Below are positions 1 to 8,752 of a DNA stretch of 51,098 nucleotides, piece after piece. Location: assembly GCA_964434105.1 (NCBI GenBank), contig CAYSTJ010000028.1, positions 1-51,098 of the forward strand. The letters are read 5' to 3'. The translations under genes and the position numbers were made by a program. The notes beneath the pieces were generated by a model that did not search any database, was not told the origin of the DNA, and saw only the letters and a list, made by a program, of their open reading frames with translations. Origin of the DNA: CAYNST01 sp964434105. GTDB lineage: Bacteria; Pseudomonadota; Gammaproteobacteria; Pseudomonadales; Cellvibrionaceae. Numbering within the stretch: position 1 is the stretch's first letter; every line of letters starts with the position of its first letter.

Positions 1-220
1 AATGCCTGGCGGTATCAATAGCTATGGAGTATGCAGATTTTATTGTATAGTCAATTATTGATTTTCCCAGGTCTGCGGCAGCGGTAGCGGTAGCGGTAGC
101 GGCGATTGAGTTGTCTTTTGTCTCTGCTATTTTTGATATTGTGTTTTCTGTTAACTCATCCAAAACGCCTACCACTTTATATCCGATGAATTGATAGCGA
201 GCGTCGGCATAAGGAATGTA
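1..220 (-). CDS. Partial unidentified ORF running off the left edge
   Basis: On the minus strand a reading frame is open from a stop at 221-223 to the window edge, about 73 codons. A GTG at 175 could be its start; no ATG is available. The peptide is Ala/Thr/Ile/Lys-rich. A short GCGGTA-type hexanucleotide repeat near 78-105 encodes an Ala-Thr alternation. The DNA here is more AT-rich than the rest of the window. I do not recognise a family. It lies just beyond the decayed transposase end at 300-470, so it could equally be non-coding or a broken gene. Confidence 0.25.
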
Positions 221-299
221 TCAGGAGAGGGGGCAACATCCTTATTCTCGGCGCCTAAGTCCTTGGTTCGGGTGATTTTACTGCTTCGCGGTGACATCA

Positions 300-470
300 T
301 CAATAGGCCGGTGAAAATATTGTGGATAGTCTTTTACTCAACACTTCACACCCACGCTGCCACTGCGCCCACACCCGTACCGTGTGCTTGAACCGGATCT
401 CCCAAGGCACCGATCCTGCCTTCGAAGCGGCATCGGCCATTAGCAACCGATGAGCGGCGCCCAGACGGTG
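300..470 (-). pseudogene. Remnant of an IS4-family transposase (C-terminal fragment)
   Basis: The minus-strand frame reads HRLLMADAASKAGSVPWEIR followed by FKHTVRVWAQW. This resembles the conserved C-terminal stretch of IS4-family DDE transposases, of the form 'NLIR-LMAQAA...LPRQLSFKHTVQLW'. Only about 45 residues match. The upstream DDE core is missing, and the frame then runs into a stop at 300. A weak continuation in another frame (an Arg/Lys-rich 'PRSSK' stretch near 230-270) suggests further frameshifts. No intact inverted repeats were found. It is most likely a dead insertion-sequence end. Confidence 0.45.
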
Positions 471-895
471 GCGCAATATGGGAAATGCATTGCAATCTCC
501 GACAATTCGATAAAAAAGTGCTTGAAACTTAACCAAACAATTTGTTAACGTGGAAACTATCATCCAAGCAAAAAAACTTACAGGAAACGGAACCGCCAGG
601 GATTTCCGCCTGTTAACCTGACTCCCAATCTGACCCGATAAAACGGAAGCTGTTCCAGCCATGGAATATTGTCCGGCCAGCCTGCTATGGCGCCGACTGC
701 GAATTTTTTCGCCTTGACACCCGCCTTTGATTTTCGATCTGTCCGTGTGACAGGAACGGTGTTCCGGCAGCATAGCCACAGGTTTATCGACAGAATGGTT
801 ACAGGTTGACAGCAACATTGTTTGAACAGGCACGAGTTATTAACCTGCGCACTACGCCAGAAAGCCGCGTAGCCGCATCAACATTGTGAGCCGTC
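471..895. other. Intergenic region, no supported gene
   Basis: This region holds only an unconvincing minus-strand frame that continues into the transposase remnant. It has no recognisable protein family and no clear ribosome-binding site. AT-rich patches near 500-560 and scattered TTATCGACA/TTAAC words are present, but nothing organised enough to call an origin or operator. Confidence 0.4.
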
Positions 896-1264
896 ATGCA
901 ATACAGTAAATTCATGATCGATCTGGTATACCAGATTCGTAGAAATGTACCGCCCCACGCGAAACCAACGGTAAAACTGACCAACCCCGATCTGCTGGAT
1001 AATCTGCTTGATCTGTACTTTCAGTCGAACAACAAAGGTTTGCGCGCTGATATTGAAAACCTGATGACCCTTGCCGGTAGCGCCTGGATAGACACCCTGC
1101 GCGAGCGTCGACGCCGCACCGAAATCAAAGTCCCTATCAACGCCGCCCGTGCGCCGGAAGCGGCAGCCGGACAGCGGTCTTCTTTTACCGTAGCAACCAG
1201 CCCACCCGACAAGCCTGCCAGCAAACGCCGATCCTATCGGGGTGTGCAAATTGCCGACAGTTGA
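896..1264 (+). CDS. Hypothetical protein, 122 aa, basic C-terminus
   Basis: The ORF starts with ATG at 896 and is convergent with rimO. Residues 1-75 look like a compact helical domain rich in Leu, Asp and Asn. The rest is a low-complexity, Arg/Ala/Pro/Ser-rich tail with an RERRRR run near residue 90, which could bind nucleic acid or be disordered. No signal peptide or membrane segment is visible and the Shine-Dalgarno sequence is weak. I do not recognise the family. A 159-codon frame overlaps on the opposite strand but has a less protein-like composition (Gly/Arg/Cys-rich). The plus-strand call is preferred but not certain. Confidence 0.55.
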   Translation: MQYSKFMIDLVYQIRRNVPPHAKPTVKLTNPDLLDNLLDLYFQSNNKGLRADIENLMTLAGSAWIDTLRERRRRTEIKVPINAARAPEAAAGQRSSFTVATSPPDKPASKRRSYRGVQIADS

Positions 1265-1360
1265 CCCTGGACGGCAGCCCGGGTCGTCCCGGTTCGCCAA
1301 ATAGGACGGCGCCTGCAGCCCCCGAAAAACCCGGGACGTGAGCTGCATGGTCACCATGAT

Positions 1361-2701
1361 TTATTCTTCGAATACCGGTGTCGCCCATAAGTCGTATTCG
1401 TCCGCTTCTTCGACAACAACGGGCAGGATATCACCGGGCTGCAGCCCGAAGTCTCCTTCGATATTGACCACGCCGTCGATCTCGGGCGCATCGGCATGGC
1501 TTCTGGCCACGGCCAGCCCGGATTCCACGTGGTCCACGATTACCTCGATTTCGCGCCCCAGTTTGGCCTCAAGGCGTTTCGCGGAGATGGTCTGCTGGCG
1601 CGCCATAAAGCGCTCCCAACGCTCCCGCTTTACGTCGTCAGGCACCGGGTCCGCCAGCGCATTGGCCGTCGCCCCGCTGACCGGTGAATATTCAAAACAG
1701 CCCACACGATCCAGCTGCGCTTCCTCCAGCCAGTCCAGCAGGTATCGAAAATCGTCTTCGGTCTCGCCGGGAAACCCGACAATAAACGTCGACCGCAGAG
1801 TAATATCGGGGCAGATTTCCCGCCAGCGATGAATACGTTGCAATGTTTTGTCCTGATGGGCCGGTCGCCGCATGGCCTTCAAAATGGCCGGGCTGGCATG
1901 CTGCAATGGAATATCCAGATAGGGCAACACCTTGCCTTCTGCCATTAATGGAATGATATCGTCCACATTGGGATAGGGGTAAACATAGTGCAGACGCACC
2001 CACACCCCCATCTCCCCCAGCGCCTGACAAAGGTCGTACAGTTTGGTTTTCACCGGCCGCCCCTGCCAAAAGCCGGTGCGGTATTTCAGGTCCACGCCAT
2101 AGGCGCTGGTATCCTGCGAGATCACCAGCAGTTCCCGCGTGCCCGCCTTTACCAGTCGCTCGGCTTCGTCCAGTACACTGCCGATGGGCCGGCTGACCAG
2201 ATCTCCCCGCATTGACGGAATAATGCAGAATGCGCAGCGATGGTTGCACCCTTCCGAAATCTTGAGGTACGCATAATGTCGAGGCGTAAGCTTGATGCCC
2301 TGCGGCGGCACCAGGTCAACAAAGGGGTTATGATCCTGACGCGGTGGCACCACCTGATGCACCGCATTGACCACCTGTTCGTATTGTTGCGGCCCTGTTA
2401 CCGACAGGACCTTGGGATGTGCATCACGGATAACGGACTCATCCACCCCCATGCAGCCGGTCACTATCACCTTGCCATTCTCGGCAATGGCTTCGCCGAT
2501 GGCGTCCAGCGATTCCTGTTTGGCGCTGTCGATAAACCCGCAGGTATTGACCACCACAACATCCGCGTCGTGATAGGTGGGCACCAGCTCATAGCCTTCG
2601 GTGCGCAGCTGGGTAAGAATGCGCTCGGAATCGACCAGCGCTTTGGGACAGCCGAGGCTGACGATACCAACTTTGGGTGACGCGTTTGCGGGGGTGGTCA
2701 T
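1361..2701 (-). CDS. rimO: Ribosomal protein S12 methylthiotransferase RimO
   Basis: Radical-SAM enzyme that adds a methylthio group to the conserved Asp of ribosomal protein S12, in the cytoplasm. The 446-aa protein has the expected three parts. The N-terminal UPF0004 cluster domain has Cys in VSLGCPKALVDSE, VNTCGFI and VTGCMG. The radical-SAM core carries the CNHRCAFC (CxxxCxxC) motif followed by IIPSMRG. The C-terminal TRAM domain starts around residue 375. Length is normal for RimO, and the PSMRGDLVSRP and FIVGFPGETE segments are typical of the family and distinguish it from MiaB. The start ATG at 2701 begins MTTPANASPKVG. It is a monocistronic-looking housekeeping gene that ends convergently with the small ORF at 896. 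Confidence 0.97.
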   Translation of the reverse strand: MTTPANASPKVGIVSLGCPKALVDSERILTQLRTEGYELVPTYHDADVVVVNTCGFIDSAKQESLDAIGEAIAENGKVIVTGCMGVDESVIRDAHPKVLSVTGPQQYEQVVNAVHQVVPPRQDHNPFVDLVPPQGIKLTPRHYAYLKISEGCNHRCAFCIIPSMRGDLVSRPIGSVLDEAERLVKAGTRELLVISQDTSAYGVDLKYRTGFWQGRPVKTKLYDLCQALGEMGVWVRLHYVYPYPNVDDIIPLMAEGKVLPYLDIPLQHASPAILKAMRRPAHQDKTLQRIHRWREICPDITLRSTFIVGFPGETEDDFRYLLDWLEEAQLDRVGCFEYSPVSGATANALADPVPDDVKRERWERFMARQQTISAKRLEAKLGREIEVIVDHVESGLAVARSHADAPEIDGVVNIEGDFGLQPGDILPVVVEEADEYDLWATPVFEE

Positions 2702-2803
2702 AATTGCAACACTGGACAGGAGAATGAAAGCGCGCGATTCTACCGGAAAATGACCGCAGCGTCTGCAACGGTGGTCACCGCCAGCCGATTTCGCCGGTCC
2801 ACG

Positions 2804-4114
2804 TCAGTGCGCTGCCCGCAGACGTTTCAGCACCAGTGCCTCCATCAGGCCTATCACCGCAAATGACAGCGCGAGCAGTGGCAGAAACAGCGCCAAACCC
2901 AGTATCGCGGCAATGACTGAACCCGTCAGTCGCCGCTGGGCAGTTGCCGGCGGCGCGCCAAGGCTGCCGGCAGGCCGGCGTCGGTACCACATCACCACCC
3001 CGCTCACACACAACAGGATAAGGCCGGATGCGGTAATCAGCCCCAGCAGCTGATTGGCCCAGCCAAACAGCTGTCCTTCATGCGCGGAAATGCCGATTCC
3101 GACGGCTTTGTCGATACTTCGGCGCTGGGCGAAGGTTTCCAGCTTGACGATCTCCGCAGAGTCACGGTCCAGCCAGGCGTCCACTCTCAGCATGCGATTG
3201 GCGTGTTGCGACGACACTTTCCAAAGACGTGGATTATTACTGTCGGGCGACAGTTCAACGGGGGGTGCAAACTGCAGCGATTGCGCGGCCTCGTAGACTG
3301 ATGAGATGAGCTGGCGCTCTTCGGCCTGCCCCACTGCCGCCACGGCGTGACCTTCGTGCGCACTGCTGAGCACCCAGTCCATCGACACGGCCGGTTCAAA
3401 TTGCGCCCGGATTTCCTTGAATGCACTCCCCCACACCAATGCCCAGGGCAGCCCGCTCACCAGCAGAAACAGTGCCAGGGCTGCAATCCAGATACCGCAG
3501 ACGGCGTGCAGATCGCGCCAGAACTGGCGCCCTCCCTGCCGCAGACGCGGGTACAGTACGCCGCCCAGCCCCCGCGCCGTTCTGGGCCACCACAGATAGA
3601 GCCCGGTGAGCAGCAGCACAATTGCCCAGCAACCCGCCAGCTCTATGACCACAGCGCCTGCGTTACCCAGCAACAGCTCGCCGTGGAAGGATTTGACCAG
3701 ATTGACAAAGCGATTATCGAAGTCTCGCACCGTCAGGATTTCCCGGGTGTACGGATTCATATAAACCAGCTGCCTGGTATCCCCCTGAAGCAGGGTGATG
3801 ACGACAGCCTGGCGTTCGGTTTCAGGCAGCCGGTAACTTACTACCCGGCTACCGGGCAATGCGGCCAGTGCAGCGTCGATCTGGGATTGAGCGGATGTTC
3901 GCTGTGCCGTTGTGGGCAGGTTCTGGTAGCCACGATCAACGAACGCGTCGATCTGGGGTTTGAAGAGATAAATCATGCCGGACAGGGCCAGCGTAATCAC
4001 AAAAGGAATGCAGAACAAACCGGCGTAAAAATGCCAGCGCCAGATGGTGCGGTACAGGCCGGGGTAACGTTCCTTCGGTGGCGCCTTGACGGGGCCCAAG
4101 TTTGTCATAGTCAT
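2804..4114 (-). CDS. PepSY-domain inner-membrane protein (TBDR partner)
   Basis: A 436-aa PepSY_TM family protein. The N-terminus has the typical YRTIWRWHFYAGLF motif leading into a first membrane helix, followed by a periplasmic PepSY-like domain. Further membrane helices lie around residues 155-180, 195-230, 335-365 and 395-425. Such proteins are commonly encoded beside TonB-dependent siderophore or metal receptors, and some are reductases or accessory proteins for iron release. The gene starts 3 bp after the stop of the receptor at 4118-6433 and is clearly co-transcribed with it. ATG 4114 and ATG 4108 are both possible starts. The transported substrate cannot be told from sequence. Confidence 0.88.
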   Translation of the reverse strand: MTMTNLGPVKAPPKERYPGLYRTIWRWHFYAGLFCIPFVITLALSGMIYLFKPQIDAFVDRGYQNLPTTAQRTSAQSQIDAALAALPGSRVVSYRLPETERQAVVITLLQGDTRQLVYMNPYTREILTVRDFDNRFVNLVKSFHGELLLGNAGAVVIELAGCWAIVLLLTGLYLWWPRTARGLGGVLYPRLRQGGRQFWRDLHAVCGIWIAALALFLLVSGLPWALVWGSAFKEIRAQFEPAVSMDWVLSSAHEGHAVAAVGQAEERQLISSVYEAAQSLQFAPPVELSPDSNNPRLWKVSSQHANRMLRVDAWLDRDSAEIVKLETFAQRRSIDKAVGIGISAHEGQLFGWANQLLGLITASGLILLCVSGVVMWYRRRPAGSLGAPPATAQRRLTGSVIAAILGLALFLPLLALSFAVIGLMEALVLKRLRAAH

Positions 4115-4117
4115 GCC

Positions 4118-6433
4118 CTATCGGTAATCATAACCCATGTTCAGATAGACCGTCCGTCCCGGCCAGGGGTGCGCCACATAGTCAATTCGGTTGGTCACGT
4201 TATCCATGCCGATGCCAAATCGCAACGATGGCGACCATTGCCAGTTGGCTTTCAGGCCCAGCCGGGTGAAGCTGTCCTGCGCACCATACACCCGTCGCGC
4301 GGTATCGGTATTGTCCAGCCGTCCATAGCTGCTGTCGGCATACTGGAGGTTTGCGCTGATCTGCCACTGCGGCGACAGATGCCAGGTTGACAGCAGGTTG
4401 CTCCGCCAGGGCGGCATACGCGGGGAATGGTTACCTTCTATCGACGGGTCTGCGCGGTTTTCAACAATTTCCGATTCGGCCCAGGTGAGATTAAAACGGA
4501 CATCCAGCTGATCAAACACAAAGCCGGTCTGATTCAGTATCAGCTCGACACCGTGCGTATCCACCTGATCGACCGGCACAAACGTCATCACCGATACGCC
4601 GTCATTGGGTCCGCCACTGATGCGGTCGGTTTGCGATTCAATGACGTCCCGTATCCGGTCCTGAAAGATGTTGACGCGGAGATAGCCGCCATCCAGTGCG
4701 CGATCCAGCATCAGATTCTGGTGTAACCCGTCCTCTGGCCCCAGTTCCGGGTTGGCCTGGCTGATGGCATTGTAGGCACTGAACTGGCTGAACAGTTCTT
4801 CCACTATCGGGAAGCGATACGCCCGGGCCACCGAGTAGCGCACCTGCCACTGCTGTCCAGCCTGAAACCCGACGGACGCTTTCGGCGAAAACCGGCGCAG
4901 GTCATTGTCGGGTGTCGGCACTATCGCCAGGTCGCCCCCGGCAGTGCGGCTGAAATAACCGTCAGCACTCCGAAAATATTCCATGCGCCCCCCCAGAGCG
5001 ACATCCCAGATATCGCCAATGGTCCGGTTCAGTTGCACGTAGGCGGCGTCAATCCGGGTGCGACCACCGCTGCTGTTTACCCGTGTGTCTTTTTCTGCCG
5101 GGTGCCAGTGCGGGGAATCATAAATATCGTAATTCAACTGGTAGCGTTCGTGACGCAGGCCGGCCGTCCATTGCCACTGGCCCGCCATGTCTGGCCTGGT
5201 CCGAAGTTTCAGTTCAGCGGTCTGCCAGCCGGAGTCATCATAAACTGCCACTTCGGCCCCGCCTTCGTATTGTGGAAACGCCGGGTTACTGCCGCTACTG
5301 ACCGTTTCGTCATTCAATATGTCGAAGCGGCTCAGGTTTGCCTCCAGCTGCAACGTGTCGCTAATGTCTCCACGTATTCTGAGCCCCGCCGACAGCGAGT
5401 CGCGCTGTTGTTCACTGCTATTCAGCGCACGTGGCGCCAGCTGGAACCGTTGACCGTCAATGATGATCGGGCCGCCCCAGATCTCTCCGCCATTCTGGTC
5501 GCGCAGGTAGGTATTGGCCGAATTTTGCGCTGACTGGCGATCTTCATAAGCCAGGTTGAGCAGGGCTGACCAGCGGCTGCCTTCATAACCCAGCTTGAAC
5601 TTGAAGTTGTCGGTCTGGGTATCCACAACGCCGGTGTCGCCGTAGTAATGCTGTTGATCACCGAATGGATCGGAACCGGTTACGGCACCAAACGCCGGAA
5701 TGGCACCCCCGCTACCGCTGGCATCCGCGTCAGGGGTGGCATAATGGAAGGTCTGAGGTTGTCCCTGGGTGTTTAAATGGTTGTAGGACCCGTAGAAGGA
5801 GAAACGGCCAAGCCTGTTGCCAATGGCCAGAAACGTCTTGTGACCATCGAGTTGTCCCTCGAAGCCGTATGCGTTGAAGTCCTGCACAAAGTAACTGCTG
5901 TCAAACTGCAATGTCTTTGCCTGAGGCAACGCGGTCTCCATGATGACCACGCCGCCCATGGCATTGCCGCTGTACTCGGCTGAAAACGGGCCATAATGGA
6001 CTTCGACGTGGGCGATCTCGCTGGCGGATACCATGGTCCAGCGCGGTGCGCCATTCCAGCGGGATTGCAATAGGTAATGCAGAGGGACACCATCCGCAAA
6101 CACCATGGATCGCGACGTCTGGAACATATTCGCACCGCGCAGCCCCAGCGTTCCGTTCGCATCTCCAATAAACCGGCGGCGCACAATCAGGCTCGGTTCG
6201 AACTTCAGGGCGTCCTCGGTGGTGGCGATATTGATCGCTTCCAGGTCCGACGGTTTAAGCACACTGGTCGGGCCCATGTTGTTGGCGGCGCTAATTTCCA
6301 CAGATGTACCCCAGATTACGACTTCCTGCTGGTCCGGCACTGGCGTAGAATCCCCCGCCTGCGCGGCAGCCGTCAGCGTCGCCAGGGTTGCACCGAACAC
6401 GAGGCGATGCAGGGTCAATGACATGGTGGCCAT
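4118..6433 (-). CDS. TonB-dependent outer-membrane receptor (metal/siderophore type)
   Basis: Outer-membrane beta-barrel receptor with an N-terminal plug. I place the start at ATG 6433: the protein then begins MATMSLTLHRLVFG with a signal peptide ending near AAAQAG, giving 771 aa. The longer upstream frame has no signal-like start. After the signal, EVVIWGTSVEI looks like a TonB box. The plug follows, with LGLRGANMFQTSR and VEVHYGPFSAEYSGNAMGGV, the usual plug-domain pattern. The C-terminus ends in alternating aromatic strands (RTVYLNMGYDYR), with a final aromatic followed by Arg rather than the usual terminal Phe. It forms a two-gene unit with the PepSY protein, which argues for metal or siderophore uptake rather than sugar uptake. 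The exact ligand is unknown. Confidence 0.92.
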   Translation of the reverse strand: MATMSLTLHRLVFGATLATLTAAAQAGDSTPVPDQQEVVIWGTSVEISAANNMGPTSVLKPSDLEAINIATTEDALKFEPSLIVRRRFIGDANGTLGLRGANMFQTSRSMVFADGVPLHYLLQSRWNGAPRWTMVSASEIAHVEVHYGPFSAEYSGNAMGGVVIMETALPQAKTLQFDSSYFVQDFNAYGFEGQLDGHKTFLAIGNRLGRFSFYGSYNHLNTQGQPQTFHYATPDADASGSGGAIPAFGAVTGSDPFGDQQHYYGDTGVVDTQTDNFKFKLGYEGSRWSALLNLAYEDRQSAQNSANTYLRDQNGGEIWGGPIIIDGQRFQLAPRALNSSEQQRDSLSAGLRIRGDISDTLQLEANLSRFDILNDETVSSGSNPAFPQYEGGAEVAVYDDSGWQTAELKLRTRPDMAGQWQWTAGLRHERYQLNYDIYDSPHWHPAEKDTRVNSSGGRTRIDAAYVQLNRTIGDIWDVALGGRMEYFRSADGYFSRTAGGDLAIVPTPDNDLRRFSPKASVGFQAGQQWQVRYSVARAYRFPIVEELFSQFSAYNAISQANPELGPEDGLHQNLMLDRALDGGYLRVNIFQDRIRDVIESQTDRISGGPNDGVSVMTFVPVDQVDTHGVELILNQTGFVFDQLDVRFNLTWAESEIVENRADPSIEGNHSPRMPPWRSNLLSTWHLSPQWQISANLQYADSSYGRLDNTDTARRVYGAQDSFTRLGLKANWQWSPSLRFGIGMDNVTNRIDYVAHPWPGRTVYLNMGYDYR

Positions 6434-6840
6434 GAGATACGGATAAAGCGGTGGCAATGAAGACTGCAGTTCATGTTTACTCCATCGGTAATCAAAGCAT
6501 CGCCCCGGCGCGATGATCGGGTGGCCGGAACAGGGGGCGTGCCGCAGGCTGGCCGGCTCTCCGCAAAAACCTGGATTCGGTGGGAACTGACGACACCCGC
6601 GCAAACCGGTGGGGTCCGAATCCGGCGATGCCGTGCCCTTATCAAGTTTGTTTTGGATGAGCGGCATTTTAGAGGCCGGGCGGGAATATGAAAATGCGAC
6701 AAAATGTCGCAGCCGAGCTGTAGACGCTAACAGTTTTCTGACTCGGTGCAGGTGCGCAATGACGGGGTTAATAATCGATACCGCTCCGACAGCGGTGTCA
6801 AACTTTCAATGGGCATAGCCCCGGGTGATGTAAAGATTCC
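6434..6840. promoter_or_regulatory. Divergent intergenic region with inverted repeats
   Basis: This 407-bp region separates the minus-strand TBDR from the plus-strand SemiSWEET gene. It contains a perfect palindrome GCGAC-AAAAT-GTCGC at 6696-6710. Closer to the TBDR there is a long-range pair GGATTCGG (6573-6580) with CCGAATCC (6616-6623), with GGTG/CACC pairing possible inside it. In the TBDR direction this would be a structured 5' leader. A translated extension of the TBDR frame crosses this region but looks non-coding. Which repressor or RNA ligand acts here is not evident. Confidence 0.4.
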
Positions 6841-7128
6841 ATGGAAACAATCAATATTATCGGCTTTTTTTCGGCATTCTGTACGACGGTTTCATTTGCG
6901 CCGCAGGTCATCAAAGTTATCCGGACCGGCGATACGGCGTCCCTTTCGCTACTGATGTATGTCATTTTCACCATCGGCGTTGCCGGTTGGCTGGTGTACG
7001 GGCTGATGCGCCGGGACCCGGCCATGATCGCCGCCAACGGCATAACGCTGTGCCTTGCCACAATCATTCTGGCCATGAAGATACGCAATGACGTCATAGC
7101 GAACCGGGCGCGCAGTGGTGGCGCATAA
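6841..7128 (+). CDS. SemiSWEET-type sugar transporter
   Basis: A 95-aa membrane protein of the MtN3/saliva (SemiSWEET, PQ-loop) family. These proteins work as dimers of three-helix bundles and move sugars across the inner membrane by facilitated diffusion. Three hydrophobic helices are visible (about residues 3-23, 36-58 and 62-82). The family signature FAPQVIKVIRTGDTASLS is in helix 1 and the following loop and contains the conserved Pro-Gln and the T-S-L-S patch. Length matches characterised SemiSWEETs (about 85-100 aa). It is transcribed towards uxuB, with the two stops 35 bp apart. The uronate/xylose setting makes a plant-sugar substrate plausible, but this is inference. Confidence 0.85.
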   Translation: METINIIGFFSAFCTTVSFAPQVIKVIRTGDTASLSLLMYVIFTIGVAGWLVYGLMRRDPAMIAANGITLCLATIILAMKIRNDVIANRARSGGA

Positions 7129-7163
7129 CAGCCGATCGGGACCGGCCCCGGCGGACCTCCCGT

Positions 7164-8618
7164 TCACTGTCCCGGAAACGCCGCTACTGCCTGGCGCGCG
7201 CCCCGGGCGACCAGTGTTTCGAGATATTGAACAACCAGCGCTTTGAACGCCGTGTGCGCACTGAGCCGGGTCTGACGGAACATCGACAGGTCCATAAAAC
7301 GCTCCACTGTCGCCGGCGGGTTTTGCAGACCACCCGCCAGTGTTTTCAGTGTATCCGCCATCGGATCGCTGACTGTGATCGCATTGCCCTCTTCATCCAC
7401 GCCTGCCACATACCGAATCCAGGCTGCGACACCAAGCGCCACAGCCCGCGGTAACTCCCCCCGGGCCAGCAGCATGTCAGCCCCCGCCAGCCAGCGTTGC
7501 GGAATTTTTTGCGAACCGTCCATGGCGATCTGGGCCGTGCGATGACGCAGGCTGTTATTCTCAAACCGCAGGATTAACTGATCGGCATAGGCACCGAGGT
7601 CGGTCCCGGCCGGCATATTGAGGGTGCGTGCGGCCTCGTTCAGCATATAGTGCCGGATCAGCGCCACGTAATCCGGCTGCTGCATGCAGTCAGACACGTA
7701 TTCCAGCCCACCCAGAAAGCCGAGGTAGGCAAGTAGCGAATGACTGCCATTGAGCATCCGCAGTTTCATGTCTTCCCAGGGGGCAACATCGTTGACCACC
7801 GTCGCACCCGCCCGCTCGAAAGCCGGTCTGTCGCCATTGAATCGGTCTTCGATTACCCACTGACTGAACGCTTCGCAGCTGACTGGAATGCGATCGAAAT
7901 CGGTGTCGGACAATGCCTGTACCCGCTCGATTGATGCGGTTGTCGCGGCAGGCACAATCCGATCAACCATGGTCGCGGGAAAGTTGACAGTCTCGCTGAT
8001 CCACTGCGCGAGCCGGGGGCTGTTGCAGGCGGCCAGCTGTATCACCACTTCGCGGGTGTTGGCACCGTTGTGCGGCATGTTGTCGCAGCTCATTACGCTG
8101 AAGGGTACCATCCCATTCTCATAGCGGTGCTTCAAACCGGCCACAATAATACCCGGAGCCGAACGGGGCCGGTCGGGGTTGGCAATATCGTATTGGATGT
8201 CGGGGCTATCCCGATTCAGGGTGCGGTTTGCGAGATCGAAGCAGTAGCCCTTCTCGGTGACCGTCAGCGACAGAATTCGGGTATCCGGATTGGCGATTCG
8301 CTGCAGCAGTTCTTCGGTTTCACCATCGCCGGCATAGAGTACTTCACATATGCTGCGTATCTCGCGCAGTGTGACACAGGCTTCAGATTCATATTCCGCC
8401 ACCGTGTAACGCAGGCCCTGCGCCGCCATAACATCCACCAGTTCGTGATTGGAACGGATATTGGCCGCAGCAATCCCCCAGCGGGTTTCTCCCTGATTCA
8501 GGAGCTTTTGCATGTAGACGGCCAGATGCGCCCGGACAAAGGCCCCGAGCCCGAGATGGACAATGCCAATCCGGACATCCCCGGGATTAAAGGTTGACGC
8601 GATACGTTCCACTTTCAT
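7164..8618 (-). CDS. uxuB: D-mannonate oxidoreductase (fructuronate reductase)
   Basis: Member of the polyol (mannitol) dehydrogenase family, predicted to reduce D-fructuronate to D-mannonate with NADH in the cytoplasm. The start at ATG 8618 gives 484 aa, the normal family length; an in-frame extension upstream looks untranslated. The Rossmann region starts IGIVHLGLGAFVRAH, the family dinucleotide site. MSCDNMPHNG, the NFPATMVDRIVPA segment and the KLRMLNGSHSLLAYLG motif (catalytic Lys and His region) are typical. It lies 134 bp downstream of manD and kdgK on the same strand, which favours fructuronate reductase over mannitol or arabinitol dehydrogenase. I am confident of the family and fairly confident of the substrate. 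Confidence 0.85.
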   Translation of the reverse strand: MKVERIASTFNPGDVRIGIVHLGLGAFVRAHLAVYMQKLLNQGETRWGIAAANIRSNHELVDVMAAQGLRYTVAEYESEACVTLREIRSICEVLYAGDGETEELLQRIANPDTRILSLTVTEKGYCFDLANRTLNRDSPDIQYDIANPDRPRSAPGIIVAGLKHRYENGMVPFSVMSCDNMPHNGANTREVVIQLAACNSPRLAQWISETVNFPATMVDRIVPAATTASIERVQALSDTDFDRIPVSCEAFSQWVIEDRFNGDRPAFERAGATVVNDVAPWEDMKLRMLNGSHSLLAYLGFLGGLEYVSDCMQQPDYVALIRHYMLNEAARTLNMPAGTDLGAYADQLILRFENNSLRHRTAQIAMDGSQKIPQRWLAGADMLLARGELPRAVALGVAAWIRYVAGVDEEGNAITVSDPMADTLKTLAGGLQNPPATVERFMDLSMFRQTRLSAHTAFKALVVQYLETLVARGARQAVAAFPGQ

Positions 8619-8752
8619 GGCTCTGACTTCACCTGACTGTTGATTCTTGCAATGGCAATGAATGAATGGCACTTGAACCCCGCTCCAGAAGCCCGGCGTT
8701 ACATTGATCAGGTGCCATTCACCGTTTGTGGTATACGGTTTAAACAAAAACC

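Noticed and set aside
229..240. GGGGGCAACATC shared with the right-end repeat (51024)
   Set aside because: Only 12 bases match, and a near-identical word also occurs inside the uxuB coding sequence near 7780, so it is not evidence of a repeat family.
878..1357. 159-codon minus-strand ORF opposite the small hypothetical gene
   Set aside because: The composition is Arg/Gly/Cys-rich and unlike a folded protein, and the plus-strand frame at 896-1264 fits better.
3347..4390. 347-codon plus-strand ORF opposite PepSY and the TBDR end
   Set aside because: It is a long shadow frame in GC-rich DNA. It crosses two genes with clear family motifs on the other strand and shows no domain of its own.
6480..6660. 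Possible cobalamin riboswitch upstream of the TBDR-PepSY pair
   Set aside because: AGCCGG...CCTGC loosely resembles the B12 box, but the conserved core segments (AATAGGGAA, CCCCCGCAAC, GCCACTG) are not present in order, so the call cannot be supported.
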